From the NCBI RefSeq assembly GCF_007753095.1, contig NZ_CP036348.1:4627411-4691410 (forward strand): a DNA stretch of 64,000 nucleotides. Direction: 5' to 3'. A program made the position numbers and the translations under genes. The DNA comes from Rosistilla carotiformis (GTDB lineage Bacteria > Planctomycetota > Planctomycetia > Pirellulales > Pirellulaceae). This document shows, piece after piece, positions 46,693 through 56,455 of this stretch. Each line of letters opens with the position of its first letter. Positions within the stretch are counted from its first letter, which is position 1. Below the pieces are notes generated by a model, which saw only the letters and a program-made list of their open reading frames with translations, had not been told where the DNA came from and searched no databases.

Positions 46693-47982
46693 TTAGTTGG
46701 AAACAGGTTCCGTATCGCGAGACATAAGACGTCGCAGCCAGGTCGCCCAAACCGGGGCAGCAAGGATCGTCAGGATGAAGACTGCGGGCAAACGATATCG
46801 CATCGATCCAATAAAGATTGCGTGCAGGCAGGTGAAGTAGATCGCGGGAACCCACAACATCCACACGTCCCAGCCACGGCGACGGTAACGCCACAAACCG
46901 ATCGCTGCCGGGACGACCACGATCACCATTCCCGCCGCCGACGCAAACCGGATTGCAAAACCTGGGATCTCTTCAGCACTGGTCCAAGGCCGCCAGGTGC
47001 GGGCGACTTTCACCACCGCCAACCGCAGCACTTCCCCAGGATTCTCCATCGCCCACGTTTTGGCAGCTTTCGACATCCGTTGGTTCAAACGGTATTCGAA
47101 GGTGCTATCCAGCTGAGTTGCTACGGCGTCGGCCAGGCGTTGCTGCCGCGCAAATTCCGTATTGAAACTCATCCCCGTGTCGCTGGCTCCGGTCGCCCCC
47201 GGATGCAGCCCGTCGTACATGCTGGGGCCGACCTGCAACGTTGTCAGCACAAAATGACCGGTAATCTGGTAGCTGCGCGCCCACCAGGGAGACATCACCA
47301 CGGCGAAGCCAATCAGCATCCCGATTGCCATCCCTGCGGTCTTGCGGAATTGGCTCGGCACCAACAGGAACTGAAAAAGGCAAGCAAAGCCTGCGAAAAG
47401 CAGCCAGCTGGGTCGAGCGAGGACCGCAACGCCCGAGAGCGCTCCGGCGGCGAGCGACCAACCCAACGTCGCCCTAGGATTTGGTGCGTTGAAAGCCAGT
47501 CGCCACAGCCACAGATTGCCCACCATCATCGGACAAAAAGGGGCTTCGCTGAGGATCAGGATGCTCATCGAAATCGCCCCCGGATGCAGGGCGGCCAACG
47601 CGCCGGCACATGCGGCCGCGTTCGCTCCAAACAACCGATGGGCGTAGAACATCACCCCCGCGACCGCCAGCGTTCCCAGTACGCACCCCATGTATCGAAC
47701 CGCCAAAACGTTCCGATACGGATCGTCGCGATCGATCCAAGGAGCAATCATCAGGGGGTAGACCGGAACCCGGAAGATCTTCGCTTCGGGGCCACCATAT
47801 TCATACGGCTGGCCGCGCGCGATCTGCGTTGCTAGCGTCCAATAGCTTTGAGAATCACCGAAGGCAAAATGCTGGCCTTGTCGATCCAACCGCGCTTGCC
47901 ACCAATACGCCGCCCCACACCGCGCTGCGAGCGCGACGATTAGGATCGCTGAAAAAACGTAGAGGGGTCGGATGAGATACAT
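46693..47982 (-). CDS. GT39/ArnT-like membrane glycosyltransferase
   Basis: 429 residues with about ten membrane segments. GT-C fold features are the acidic DRQGQHFAFGDSQSYWTLA loop after the first helix, and GGPEAKIFRVPVYPLMIAPW, typical of GT39/PMT-related enzymes that use polyprenyl-phosphate sugars. A periplasmic loop (about residues 225-300) precedes the last helices. It starts 21 bases after the preceding GT-C-like gene and ends one base before the AsmA-like gene. The acceptor is unknown. Confidence 0.82.
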   Translation of the reverse strand: MYLIRPLYVFSAILIVALAARCGAAYWWQARLDRQGQHFAFGDSQSYWTLATQIARGQPYEYGGPEAKIFRVPVYPLMIAPWIDRDDPYRNVLAVRYMGCVLGTLAVAGVMFYAHRLFGANAAACAGALAALHPGAISMSILILSEAPFCPMMVGNLWLWRLAFNAPNPRATLGWSLAAGALSGVAVLARPSWLLFAGFACLFQFLLVPSQFRKTAGMAIGMLIGFAVVMSPWWARSYQITGHFVLTTLQVGPSMYDGLHPGATGASDTGMSFNTEFARQQRLADAVATQLDSTFEYRLNQRMSKAAKTWAMENPGEVLRLAVVKVARTWRPWTSAEEIPGFAIRFASAAGMVIVVVPAAIGLWRYRRRGWDVWMLWVPAIYFTCLHAIFIGSMRYRLPAVFILTILAAPVWATWLRRLMSRDTEPVSN

Positions 47983-48003
47983 CCGCGCATCGTAGTCCAG
48001 CCA

Positions 48004-49602
48004 TTAATAGCTAAGCCAGCCCAGATTGTCCCAGTATCGATAGATCCAGGGATGTTGCCACGGATTTTCGAGCGAACAGACGACCGAAAAGAGCCCGACA
48101 GCTAGCAACACATAGCCCAAGCCCCGCCCGAGAGGGTGTTTCGCAATCCAATCGGCGGCTGGAAGCAATAACCAAATCCAAAGCGGAATGAACCACAACA
48201 TCCACCGAAACGCACAACTGACGCCTCCGTAGTTGCGGTCGATCAGTGGACGTGCGATGTAAAAGGCAAAGCAAACCAGTGTCGCCAGCCCAATCGCCAA
48301 GCTCATGTTGCGATAGCAAACCGATCCGCTGCGAACCCACATCCCGCAACCAATGATCGAAAGCACCCAAATCGGCGTCAGCGAAAAGATCCCGTGGTGC
48401 CCCCATGTTGCATGGAAGGCATACAGGCCACGCGATTGCTCCCCTTTGTCGACTCCCGTCCGATAGCGCGGTTGCCAATAGGTCCCCGGATATTCGTACC
48501 AGTCGTCCCAGTGCGACAGTTTCCATCCGGCGTCATCGCGCGTCAGGGCATACCGCTGTTGCGTCTCGGGCAGCCAAACTTCGATCAGGTGCGGTTTTGT
48601 CGTCTCCAGGATTTCCAAAGGCGTCTGTTCCGAAACGGCTTCGACCGCATCCCCTTCCGCCTCGATCAATGCCGATCGAACCATCGCAACATCGGGTGTT
48701 TCGGCGCCCGCATCGATCCGCGCAATCATGGGGCCGTTGCCACGGTGCATGTAAGGCGGCCGCCAACTGCCGTGCGCGTAATAATTCGTTCCGAAGAATG
48801 CCACGGCCACGACCAGCAGCCCCAATGCGTACATGGATGTCGCCCGCAGGCCGCCCGACAACAGCAGCAACGCGCCCCACAAACAGGTCATCGAGAGCGC
48901 AGGCAGTTCGTTCGCCGCAGCGAATCCTCCCGCTAAACCAGCCACAAAGCCGAGCCACAACGAACCACGCCGATCGCCGATCGCGAGCACGCAGACCAGC
49001 GCCACCGCGGAACTGATCGCCGCTGGCAGATGATTGCTCAACGAAATCGCAAACGGCACTAACAACGTGCCGCATGTGACCGCCGTGGCAGCCAACAGCC
49101 GACCGTAATTCGTTTTCCCAAAGCGTTCGATCAGCGACAGCATGATCGCAAAGTAGCCTATCATCGGCAACAAATTGGTGATCGCTAAGAGCCACCGGCC
49201 GACATAAAACGGATCGGCGAAAAGACTCGCCCCCGTCAACGCTCGAAATGCCGCATACACCCCGGCCAGCATCGTCGGATACAACGGCGGCTTGCTGCTG
49301 TAGTAGTGCTGTTCCCCATCGGCACCGCGATGCCGAACCAGATCGATCGAATACCAAACACGGCGTTTGCGTACCGGTTCGCGATAGTTGATTTGCCGAT
49401 CGATCGCATAAGTGCCGTCGTCGACCAAGGCGGAAATCGTACACCACCGGCTGCGATCATTGGCACTCAAGAAGGGAACTTCGCCGGTACTTGATTGCAC
49501 CACCGCGATCCGACCGCCGACCATCGCCGTGGCAATGATCGTCAACAATAGATAGACCATCCGCCGCATTTGGCGGTCATTGGCACCGTCGGTTTCAGTC
49601 AT
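48004..49602 (-). CDS. GT-C-like polytopic membrane protein
   Basis: 532 residues with about ten to twelve membrane helices. A long first periplasmic loop (NDRSRWCTISALVDDGTYAI and YYSSKPPLYPTMLAGVYAAF) has the layout of GT-C glycosyltransferases, though no family-defining motif is certain. A second large loop (about residues 290-380) lies near the middle. Its ATG overlaps the stop of the GT2 gene by eight bases (ATGACTGA), so the two are translationally coupled. It may use the lipid-linked sugar made by that GT2. Confidence 0.75.
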   Translation of the reverse strand: MTETDGANDRQMRRMVYLLLTIIATAMVGGRIAVVQSSTGEVPFLSANDRSRWCTISALVDDGTYAIDRQINYREPVRKRRVWYSIDLVRHRGADGEQHYYSSKPPLYPTMLAGVYAAFRALTGASLFADPFYVGRWLLAITNLLPMIGYFAIMLSLIERFGKTNYGRLLAATAVTCGTLLVPFAISLSNHLPAAISSAVALVCVLAIGDRRGSLWLGFVAGLAGGFAAANELPALSMTCLWGALLLLSGGLRATSMYALGLLVVAVAFFGTNYYAHGSWRPPYMHRGNGPMIARIDAGAETPDVAMVRSALIEAEGDAVEAVSEQTPLEILETTKPHLIEVWLPETQQRYALTRDDAGWKLSHWDDWYEYPGTYWQPRYRTGVDKGEQSRGLYAFHATWGHHGIFSLTPIWVLSIIGCGMWVRSGSVCYRNMSLAIGLATLVCFAFYIARPLIDRNYGGVSCAFRWMLWFIPLWIWLLLPAADWIAKHPLGRGLGYVLLAVGLFSVVCSLENPWQHPWIYRYWDNLGWLSY

Positions 49603-50596
49603 TCGATGCCGCCTTGGTTCGCTGGGCGATCGAATACGGTTGCACATCGCGTCGCGAGGTCGCCGTCAGCAATTCGGCTAACAATCCGGCGATCATCAAT
49701 TGAGTGCCGACCAAAAAAGCGACGATGCAGAAATAAAAGATCGCTCGCGTATGCAGATGCACGTCGTCGCCGGGCAGATCGTTCAGCCTGGAAAAGACCC
49801 ACGCAAACGACAGCCACACCAAACCGGCTAACCCGAGCAAGGTGCTTAGAATTCCGGTGGTTCCCATCAAGTGCAGCGGACGCTGCGCATAACCAGTCAA
49901 GAAATAGACGGTCGCAAGATCCAGGAAACCTTTGACCAAACGGCGGACGCCATATTTGGAGTGTCCGTACTTTCTGGCATGGTGTTCGACAGCGATCTCG
50001 CTGACCCGCCATCCTTTGGCCGCGGCCAAAACGGGGACAAAGCGATGCAGTTCGCCATACAGTTTGACTTCGTCAAAAACCTCGCGGCGATAGGCTTTGA
50101 AGCCACAATTGTGATCGTGGATGCGAACGCCCGTCAACGCACCGACCATCCAATTAAAGACTCGGCTGGGCAAGACTTTGTGCCACGGATCGTGCCGGAC
50201 CTGCTTCCATCCGCTGACCACATCAAACCCTTCGTGCAACCGCTGCAAAAAACGTGGGATCTCTTTCGGATCGTCCTGCAGGTCGCCATCCATCGTGATG
50301 ATAAAGGTGCCCCGCGCGGTGTCGAACCCCGCCGCCAAGCCGGCAGCCTTTCCAAAATTGGTTCGAAAACGAAGCCCTTGAACGCGAGGATCGCGGGCTG
50401 CCAAGGCTTCCACCTTTTGCCACGACGCATCGGTCGATCCATCATCGATGAAGATCATCTCCGCGTCGTAACCCTGGGCCTGAACCACTTCGCAGATCGC
50501 CGCATGCAATTCGTCGAGACTGTCTTCTTCGTTGCAAACCGGGATCACAAAACTGATCGATTCGGCAGCAGCGGCGTGCGGGTGGGATTCGGTCAC
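49595..50596 (-). CDS. GT2 polyprenyl-phosphate glycosyltransferase (DPM1/ArnC-like)
   Basis: 333 residues from a GTG. The GT-A domain has ISFVIPVCNEEDSLDEL, IFIDDGSTDASW, FGKAAGLAAGFDTARG and the metal-binding TMDGDLQDDPKEIP. Two C-terminal membrane helices (about residues 245-268 and 283-308) are typical of ArnC/GtrB-like enzymes that make polyprenyl-phosphate-linked sugars on the cytoplasmic face. It heads the operon; the next two proteins could use its product on the other side of the membrane. Confidence 0.9.
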   Translation of the reverse strand: MTESHPHAAAAESISFVIPVCNEEDSLDELHAAICEVVQAQGYDAEMIFIDDGSTDASWQKVEALAARDPRVQGLRFRTNFGKAAGLAAGFDTARGTFIITMDGDLQDDPKEIPRFLQRLHEGFDVVSGWKQVRHDPWHKVLPSRVFNWMVGALTGVRIHDHNCGFKAYRREVFDEVKLYGELHRFVPVLAAAKGWRVSEIAVEHHARKYGHSKYGVRRLVKGFLDLATVYFLTGYAQRPLHLMGTTGILSTLLGLAGLVWLSFAWVFSRLNDLPGDDVHLHTRAIFYFCIVAFLVGTQLMIAGLLAELLTATSRRDVQPYSIAQRTKAASND

Positions 50597-50708
50597 AGCA
50601 GGTTGGGTTTACGGAAGTTAGGAAAACAGGGCGGGCGAAACGGCTGGTTGTAAGCGATCGCTTTATAGCAAGGCCCCATCATAGCCTGGGGGCAGACAAC
50701 ACGCTATC

Positions 50709-51761
50709 TCAGGGATTTTGATCGACCACGTCGGCAAGCGATTTCAAAAACGCATCGATCTCCGCCTCGCTCGTGGCCCACGAGCACATCAATCGCGATT
50801 CACCGACACCGATAAAATCATGGAAGTGCCACCCCGCAGCCCGCAGTGCCGTGGCGACCGCGGGTGGGAATTGCACAAAGACGGCGTTCGATTCGACGCT
50901 ATCGCGAACACTGACGCTGGGGAAGGCTTGCAGTCGCTGAGCCAACAGGCTGGCCATCGCGTTGGCATGTTGGGCATTCGTCAGCCAGGCCCCCGATTCC
51001 AACAGCCCCACCCAAGGGGCCGAAAGGTAGCGCATCTTCGAAGCCAATTGGCCGGCCTGCTTGCAACGGAACTCAAACTCAAAGGCGAGATCGTCATTGA
51101 AGAAGACCACACAGTCGCCGACGGCCATCCCGTTTTTGGTTCCGCCCAGACAGAGCACGTCAACGCCGGCTTTCCAAGTCAACTCTTTGGGCGAAGCGTT
51201 TAGAGTCGCAAGCGCGTTGGCGAATCGGGAGCCATCCATATGGAGGTTTAAGTGCAAGCGTCGCGCGGTTTCGTAGATCCGGTCGAGATCGTCACGCCGA
51301 TAGACCGTCCCCATCTCGGTCGCTTGAGTGATGCTGAGGACTTTCGGTTTCGGAAAATGGACGTCCGAACGGCGACGCACCACGCGTTCGACCGCTGCCG
51401 GATCGACACGCCCCCCTTCCCCTTCGACCAACAGCAACTTGGTGCCGTTGGAAAAGAACTCCGGACCGCCACATTCATCGGTCTCCACATGAGCCAATTG
51501 GTGCGCAAGCACGCTGTGATACGATTGGCACATCGCGGCCAACGCCAACGAATTCGCGGCCGTTCCGTTAAAGACGAAGTAGACGTGGCAATCGACTTCG
51601 AAGATCTCGCGGATCAGTTCGTGCGCCCGTTTGGTCCAGCGATCGTCCCCATAAGAGGCTGCATAGCCGCTGTTGGCTTCCAACATCGCATCCCACGCCG
51701 CAGGACAAACTCCCGAGGTGTTGTCGCTGGCAAACTGAAATCCCGGCTCGATAGCGTTCAT
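50709..51761 (-). CDS. Low-specificity threonine aldolase-like PLP enzyme
   Basis: 350 residues from the ATG at 51761 (a GTG at 51779 is possible). It should cleave threonine to glycine and acetaldehyde. Fold type I features are FASDNTSGVCPAAW, FVFNGTAANSLALAAM, the Asp-containing LNLHMDGSRFANAL, and the PLP lysine in CLGGTKNGMAVGD. The C-terminal domain ends with a conserved FIGVGESRLMCSWATS. It is a single gene, divergent from the second cytochrome/DUF1501 module. Confidence 0.9.
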   Translation of the reverse strand: MNAIEPGFQFASDNTSGVCPAAWDAMLEANSGYAASYGDDRWTKRAHELIREIFEVDCHVYFVFNGTAANSLALAAMCQSYHSVLAHQLAHVETDECGGPEFFSNGTKLLLVEGEGGRVDPAAVERVVRRRSDVHFPKPKVLSITQATEMGTVYRRDDLDRIYETARRLHLNLHMDGSRFANALATLNASPKELTWKAGVDVLCLGGTKNGMAVGDCVVFFNDDLAFEFEFRCKQAGQLASKMRYLSAPWVGLLESGAWLTNAQHANAMASLLAQRLQAFPSVSVRDSVESNAVFVQFPPAVATALRAAGWHFHDFIGVGESRLMCSWATSEAEIDAFLKSLADVVDQNP

Positions 51762-51995
51762 CGTCTTGATCGATCCCACATCATGAAAAGTCGTCGCAAA
51801 CGTGCAAATCCTAGCTTAACGAGAATGATTCATTGCGATAGTGCGTAGATGTCTTTCATCTCGTTGCGATTCATGTCACAATGAGATTCCCCCCGCCTCC
51901 AATCCTCCTTCCTAATCCTGGTGCCTCGCGTCGGCGAAGTCTCGCTTCGCATGACGTGTCTGCGTGCCAGGCCCCTCCTTCCCGTCAGGTTTGCG

Positions 51996-54638
51996 ATGCA
52001 TCAGAAACCTTTCGTCACCATTGGCTTGATTGTCGCTGGGATCAGTTTCCTGCTGCCCCAAGTTGCCGTGAGCGGCCAACCCGCCGAGCCACCGCATTTC
52101 GAAACGCACGTCCGGGCCATCTTTAAGAAGCACTGCTTCCATTGCCACGGCGAAGAGGAGCACCCCGAGGGTTCGCTCGATCTACGCTTGGTTCGCTTCA
52201 TGCACGACGGAGGCGATTCGGGCCCCTCGATCGTTCCCGGAGCTGCCGCCGAAAGCGTGCTTTACCAGCGGATGCGCGATGGCGAAATGCCACCCGATGA
52301 GAGCAAGCTGTGTAGCGAAGAAGAACTGGAAATCGTCCGACAGTGGATCGATTCGGGAGCGACCACGCTTCGTCCCGAACCCGAATCGCTCGACGGCGGG
52401 CTGTTCATCACCGAAGAGGAACGGTCGCATTGGTCGCTGCAACCGATCGTGCGTCCAGCCGTTCCCGAGGTCGCCGCAACGGAATCGGTCAGCAATCCGA
52501 TCGATGCCTTCTTGTTGGCCAAACTGGAAGAAAAGGGATTCGGTTTCAGCCCCCGAGCGGCTCCCAATGCTTTGATTCGCCGGTTGCATATCGACCTGCA
52601 TGGCCTGCCACCGACACCTCAAGCGGTGGAAGCGTTTACCGCCGAAAACGATCAGGTCGCCTGGCAGCAGTGGATCGATCGCTTGTTGAGCGAACATGAG
52701 TATGGCGAACGCTGGGCCCGGCACTGGTTGGACGTCGCCGGATATGCCGACAGCGAAGGGTACAACGATGTCGACGCGCCGCGGCCCCATGCGTGGCGAT
52801 ACCGCGACTATGTGATCCGCGCCTTTAATAACGACAAGCCGTTCGATCGTTTCATCCACGAACAACTGGCGGGCGACGAAATGATCTCCACGCCGTTGAA
52901 CAACTTGAGCGACGAAGACGCCGAATTGCTGACCGCCACCGGATTCTTGCGGATGGCTCCCGACGGAACCGGCGGCGCTGTCGACGACGTCAACGTGGCT
53001 CGCAATGCAACGATCGCCGACACGGTCACGATCGTTTCCTCATCGTTGATGGCGATGACGGTCGGTTGCGCCCAATGCCACGACCATCGCTACGACCCGA
53101 TCTCACACGAAGACTATTTCCGTTTCCGAGCGATCTTCGAACCGGGATTCGATTGGCAGAAATGGCGTAGCCCGCCGAAGCGTTTGGTTTCGCTGTACAC
53201 CGATGCGATGCGAGCCGAGGCGGCGAAGGTGGAAGCGGAAGCCAAGAAGCTCGACGCCACGCGAATCGCCAAACAGACCGAATTCATCGACGCCACGTTC
53301 GAAAAACAACTGGAGAAGCTGCCCGAAGAGACGCACGAACTGGCTCGCGAGACTCACAAGACACCGGTCAAAGAGCGAACCGATGAACAGAAAGCGTTGA
53401 TCAAAAAGTATCCCAAGCTGAACGTGACGGCCAGTTCGCTGTACCTCTACGATCGCAAGGCCTCGGACGAATTGAAGGCGATGGCGGCAGAGGCGAAGAA
53501 GGTTCGGGACACGAAGCCGAAACAAGAGTTTGTCCGCGCGTTGACTGAAGTTCCCGGACGCGTGCCGGTGACTCAATTGTTCTATCGCGGCGATCACGAA
53601 CAACCCAAGCAGGAACTGCAACCGGGAGGACTGACCGTCGTTTCGATGAACGTCGACCTTCCCGAGGTCCCCTCCAACGACACCGCGTTGCCAACGACAG
53701 GGCGACGGCTGGCATTCGCCAGGCGGTTAACCGACCCCAAACATCCGTTGACAGCCCGGGCCTTGGTCAACCGAATCTGGATGCATCACTTTGGCCGCGG
53801 CTTGGTCACTTCCCCGAACGATTTTGGCATCCTTGGTCAACTGCCGTCGCATCCGGAATTGCTCGATTGGTTGGCTTCGGAGTTTATCGACAGTGGTTGG
53901 AGCCTGAAGCACATCCACCGGTTGATCCTCTCTTCGACAGCCTGGCAACAACAATTGCGCGTCGCGCCCGATCAAATCGCGGCCGATCCGGACAACGAAC
54001 TCTACGGCGGGGCGCGACTGTTGCGTCTCGATGCCGAAGCGATCCGGGACAGCATGTTGGCGATCGCCGACCAAATCAATTCCAAGCCGTTTGGACCGGC
54101 CATTCCCGTGATGCCCGATCCCGTCGGACGCTTCGTGATCGGAATCGAAAACAGTAGTGCCGGCCGCCCCGGTGCGGTGATCGACATGAAGGGGGAAGAT
54201 CTGCGACGCAGCGTCTATGTCCAGGTCCGACGAAGCCAACCGTTGAGCGTGTTGGAAGCGTTTGATCAACCGATCATGTCTCCGAACTGCGATCTGCGAA
54301 GACCTTCGACCAGTTCGACTCAGTCGCTGATGATGCTCAACAGCGATCAAGTGCTCGAGTTCTCGCGGTTGCTTGCCGAGCGATTGCAACGCGACGCCGC
54401 CGATGATCTCGACACGCAAATCGAGCTCGCTTGGCGATTGATCTTCGCTCGCGCCTGCAGCGACGACGAACGGGCTGCGGCAAAAGAATTGGTCGCCGAA
54501 CAGTCGGCCATTTTTGCGACGCAGCCAGCTTACAAGGCCGATGCAAAGAAGAAACCTCAACGAACTCCGGACCAGGAAGCGCTGGCGACATTGTGCCAGA
54601 TGTTGTTCAGCTCTAACGAATTCTTGTACGTGGATTAA
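51996..54638 (+). CDS. Cytochrome-c-like DUF1549/DUF1553 protein (module 2)
   Basis: 880 residues from the ATG at 51996, with CAGG six bases upstream; the frame opens earlier but the signal peptide (TIGLIVAGISFLLPQVAVSG) fits this start. The haem motif is CFHCHGEEEHPEG, with the distal EMPPDESKL block. DUF1549 follows (PIDAFLLAKLEEKGFGFSP, EYGERWARHWLDVAGYADS, GCAQCHDHRYDPI). A Lys/Glu-rich helical insert lies at about 420-520. DUF1553 ends the protein (LTARALVNRIWMHHFGRGLV). Unlike module 1 it has no discoidin-like insert. The DUF1501 gene starts six bases after its stop. Confidence 0.92.
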   Translation: MHQKPFVTIGLIVAGISFLLPQVAVSGQPAEPPHFETHVRAIFKKHCFHCHGEEEHPEGSLDLRLVRFMHDGGDSGPSIVPGAAAESVLYQRMRDGEMPPDESKLCSEEELEIVRQWIDSGATTLRPEPESLDGGLFITEEERSHWSLQPIVRPAVPEVAATESVSNPIDAFLLAKLEEKGFGFSPRAAPNALIRRLHIDLHGLPPTPQAVEAFTAENDQVAWQQWIDRLLSEHEYGERWARHWLDVAGYADSEGYNDVDAPRPHAWRYRDYVIRAFNNDKPFDRFIHEQLAGDEMISTPLNNLSDEDAELLTATGFLRMAPDGTGGAVDDVNVARNATIADTVTIVSSSLMAMTVGCAQCHDHRYDPISHEDYFRFRAIFEPGFDWQKWRSPPKRLVSLYTDAMRAEAAKVEAEAKKLDATRIAKQTEFIDATFEKQLEKLPEETHELARETHKTPVKERTDEQKALIKKYPKLNVTASSLYLYDRKASDELKAMAAEAKKVRDTKPKQEFVRALTEVPGRVPVTQLFYRGDHEQPKQELQPGGLTVVSMNVDLPEVPSNDTALPTTGRRLAFARRLTDPKHPLTARALVNRIWMHHFGRGLVTSPNDFGILGQLPSHPELLDWLASEFIDSGWSLKHIHRLILSSTAWQQQLRVAPDQIAADPDNELYGGARLLRLDAEAIRDSMLAIADQINSKPFGPAIPVMPDPVGRFVIGIENSSAGRPGAVIDMKGEDLRRSVYVQVRRSQPLSVLEAFDQPIMSPNCDLRRPSTSSTQSLMMLNSDQVLEFSRLLAERLQRDAADDLDTQIELAWRLIFARACSDDERAAAKELVAEQSAIFATQPAYKADAKKKPQRTPDQEALATLCQMLFSSNEFLYVD

Positions 54639-54644
54639 GACGTA

Positions 54645-56099
54645 ATGACGAACCTACCAAATATCGATAGCGTATCGGCACGCCGACACTTCATGGCCTC
54701 GAGCGCGATGAGCGTTGGATCGTTGGCGATGGCATGGATGAACCAACAGGAAGCCAAAGCGAATCCACAACAGCCGAACCTGGAACCGCTCTCCTTCGAC
54801 ACGCTCCCCAAGCAACCGCACCATCCGCCCAAAGCCAAGGCGATGATTTCGTTGTGGATGCAGGGCGGGCCCAGCCACCACGACATGTTCGATCCGAAGC
54901 CGGAGATGGTCAAACATGACGGCGAAGATTTCCCCGACGAGATCAAATATGACGACGCGGCTAACGCAAGTTCCAAGATCTTTGCTTCGCCATGGAAATT
55001 CTCGCCGCAGGGCGAATGTGGGATGGAATTGTCGGAACTGATCCCGCACACCGGGTCGATTGCCGACGAAATCTGCCTGATCCGGTCGACCAAAACCGGA
55101 GTCAACAACCACGGCCAATCGATCCGCGCGCTGCAGACCGGCCGAATCACCGCCGGCCGACCCTCGCTGGGCAGCTGGCTGACCTACGGCCTGGGGAGCG
55201 AAGCGGATAACCTTCCCTCGTTCCTGGCGTTGATCGATCCAGGCCAACTGCCCGTGCAAGGCGTGGAAAACTGGTCCAACGGCTGGCTGCCATCGGTCTA
55301 TCAGGGAACCGTGATCCGGCCGACCGAACCGCGAATCCTCGACCTAACTCCGCCAGCTCACCTGAAAGGAAAAGCCCAAGCGCGAGCGCTCGAATTTCTG
55401 GAGCAATTGAACGAACAGCATCGCGCCCAACGGCCCGGGCAACACGATCTGCAAGCTCGGATCGCCAGTTACCAATTGGCGGCGAAGATGCAAGTTGCCG
55501 CGACCGATGCGATGGACCTGAGCCAAGAGAGCCGGGCGACTCAGGAAATGTATGGGATGCACGAAAAGGAGACCGCCGATTACGGCAGCCGTTGCCTGAT
55601 CGCTCGCCGATTGATCGAACGTGGCGTCCGTTTTGTGCAGGTCTACACCGCGAACCAGTTGTGGGACAGCCACGGCGGCATCATCAAGGGCCTTCCAGCC
55701 GCGTGTCGCAAGGTCGACCGACCGAGTGCCGCGTTGGTGCGGGATCTGAAACAGCGTGGGCTGCTCGATTCGACAGTCGTCCACTGGGGCGGTGAGATGG
55801 GCCGCTTACCTGTCGTGCAAAACGATGCCGGACGGGCGAAATACGGTCGCGATCACAACACCCACGGTTTCAGCATGTGGGTCGCCGGCGGCGGCTTTAA
55901 AGCCGGACACGTGCATGGCAAGACCGATGAGTGGGGGCACAAAGCGATCGAAGATGTCGTCAACCACTTCGACTACCACGCCACGCTGCTGCATCTGTTT
56001 GGCCTAGATCACGAACAGTTGACGTTCCATCGCGCCAACCGCGACCAAACGCTCACCGACGGCCAACCGGGCCAAGTGATCCCAGGACTGTTGGCTTAA
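54645..56099 (+). CDS. DUF1501 protein (module 2)
   Basis: 484 residues. The N-terminus SARRHFMASSAMSVGSLAMA is a twin-arginine signal. DUF1501 blocks are KAMISLWMQGGPSHHDMFDP, KTGVNNHGQSIRALQTGR, CLIARRLIERGVRFVQVYT, WDSHGGIIKGL, VVHWGGEMGRLPVVQ and YGRDHNTHGFSMWVAGGGF. It is the partner of the cytochrome/DUF1549-DUF1553 protein immediately upstream. The two DUF1501 proteins here share layout but are clearly diverged. Confidence 0.92.
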   Translation: MTNLPNIDSVSARRHFMASSAMSVGSLAMAWMNQQEAKANPQQPNLEPLSFDTLPKQPHHPPKAKAMISLWMQGGPSHHDMFDPKPEMVKHDGEDFPDEIKYDDAANASSKIFASPWKFSPQGECGMELSELIPHTGSIADEICLIRSTKTGVNNHGQSIRALQTGRITAGRPSLGSWLTYGLGSEADNLPSFLALIDPGQLPVQGVENWSNGWLPSVYQGTVIRPTEPRILDLTPPAHLKGKAQARALEFLEQLNEQHRAQRPGQHDLQARIASYQLAAKMQVAATDAMDLSQESRATQEMYGMHEKETADYGSRCLIARRLIERGVRFVQVYTANQLWDSHGGIIKGLPAACRKVDRPSAALVRDLKQRGLLDSTVVHWGGEMGRLPVVQNDAGRAKYGRDHNTHGFSMWVAGGGFKAGHVHGKTDEWGHKAIEDVVNHFDYHATLLHLFGLDHEQLTFHRANRDQTLTDGQPGQVIPGLLA

Positions 56100-56445
56100 G
56101 CACGTCGTATCATATTTTCTCGTTGCAGCGCGAGCGTACCCCGCCGCGCGTCCTTCCCAAAGGCGTGGCGATGTCCACTCAGTGAACCTGCTTGCTTGAG
56201 AAGCCACCGGCTCCAAGGCGTTTCAACAGAAACGCAGTCTCGGCATTCCCGGTGCTTGGGCTTCTTGTTTTGCATCGTGCTTCATTCGATCACAATGACA
56301 AAACTGCCTGTCCCCCAATTTCCGCTGGAGTGAAGGCTTCAGCCGACCGCGCGCATCGTTTCAACAAAATTGGGGACAGGCATACTTTGGCCCAAAAATT
56401 GGGGACAGGCACACTTTGGCCAGGCATCACGATTGAGGGACAGCC
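56100..56445. other. Intergenic region with REP-like repeats
   Basis: Between the convergent DUF1501 and kinase genes there is no supported gene. The right half holds inverted and direct copies of a GGGGACAGGCA-type repeat (annotated separately). The left half holds nothing I can assign. Confidence 0.6.
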
Positions 56446-56455
56446 TCATTTTGCC
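56305..56455. repeat. REP-like GGGGACAGGCA repeats, inverted and direct
   Basis: Two direct copies at 56366-56392 and 56395-56421 share AAAATTGGGGACAGGCA, then T or C, then ACTTTGGCC. An inverted partner (TGCCTGTCCCCCAATTT) is at 56305-56321. A diverged third copy is GATTGAGGGACAGCCTCATTTTGCC, cut here to GAGGGACAGCC, at about 56435-56445. The GGGGACAGG core and paired orientation resemble REP sequences mobilised by REP-associated tyrosine transposases. No such transposase is in the window. The repeat overlaps the last codons of the kinase gene. Confidence 0.7.
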
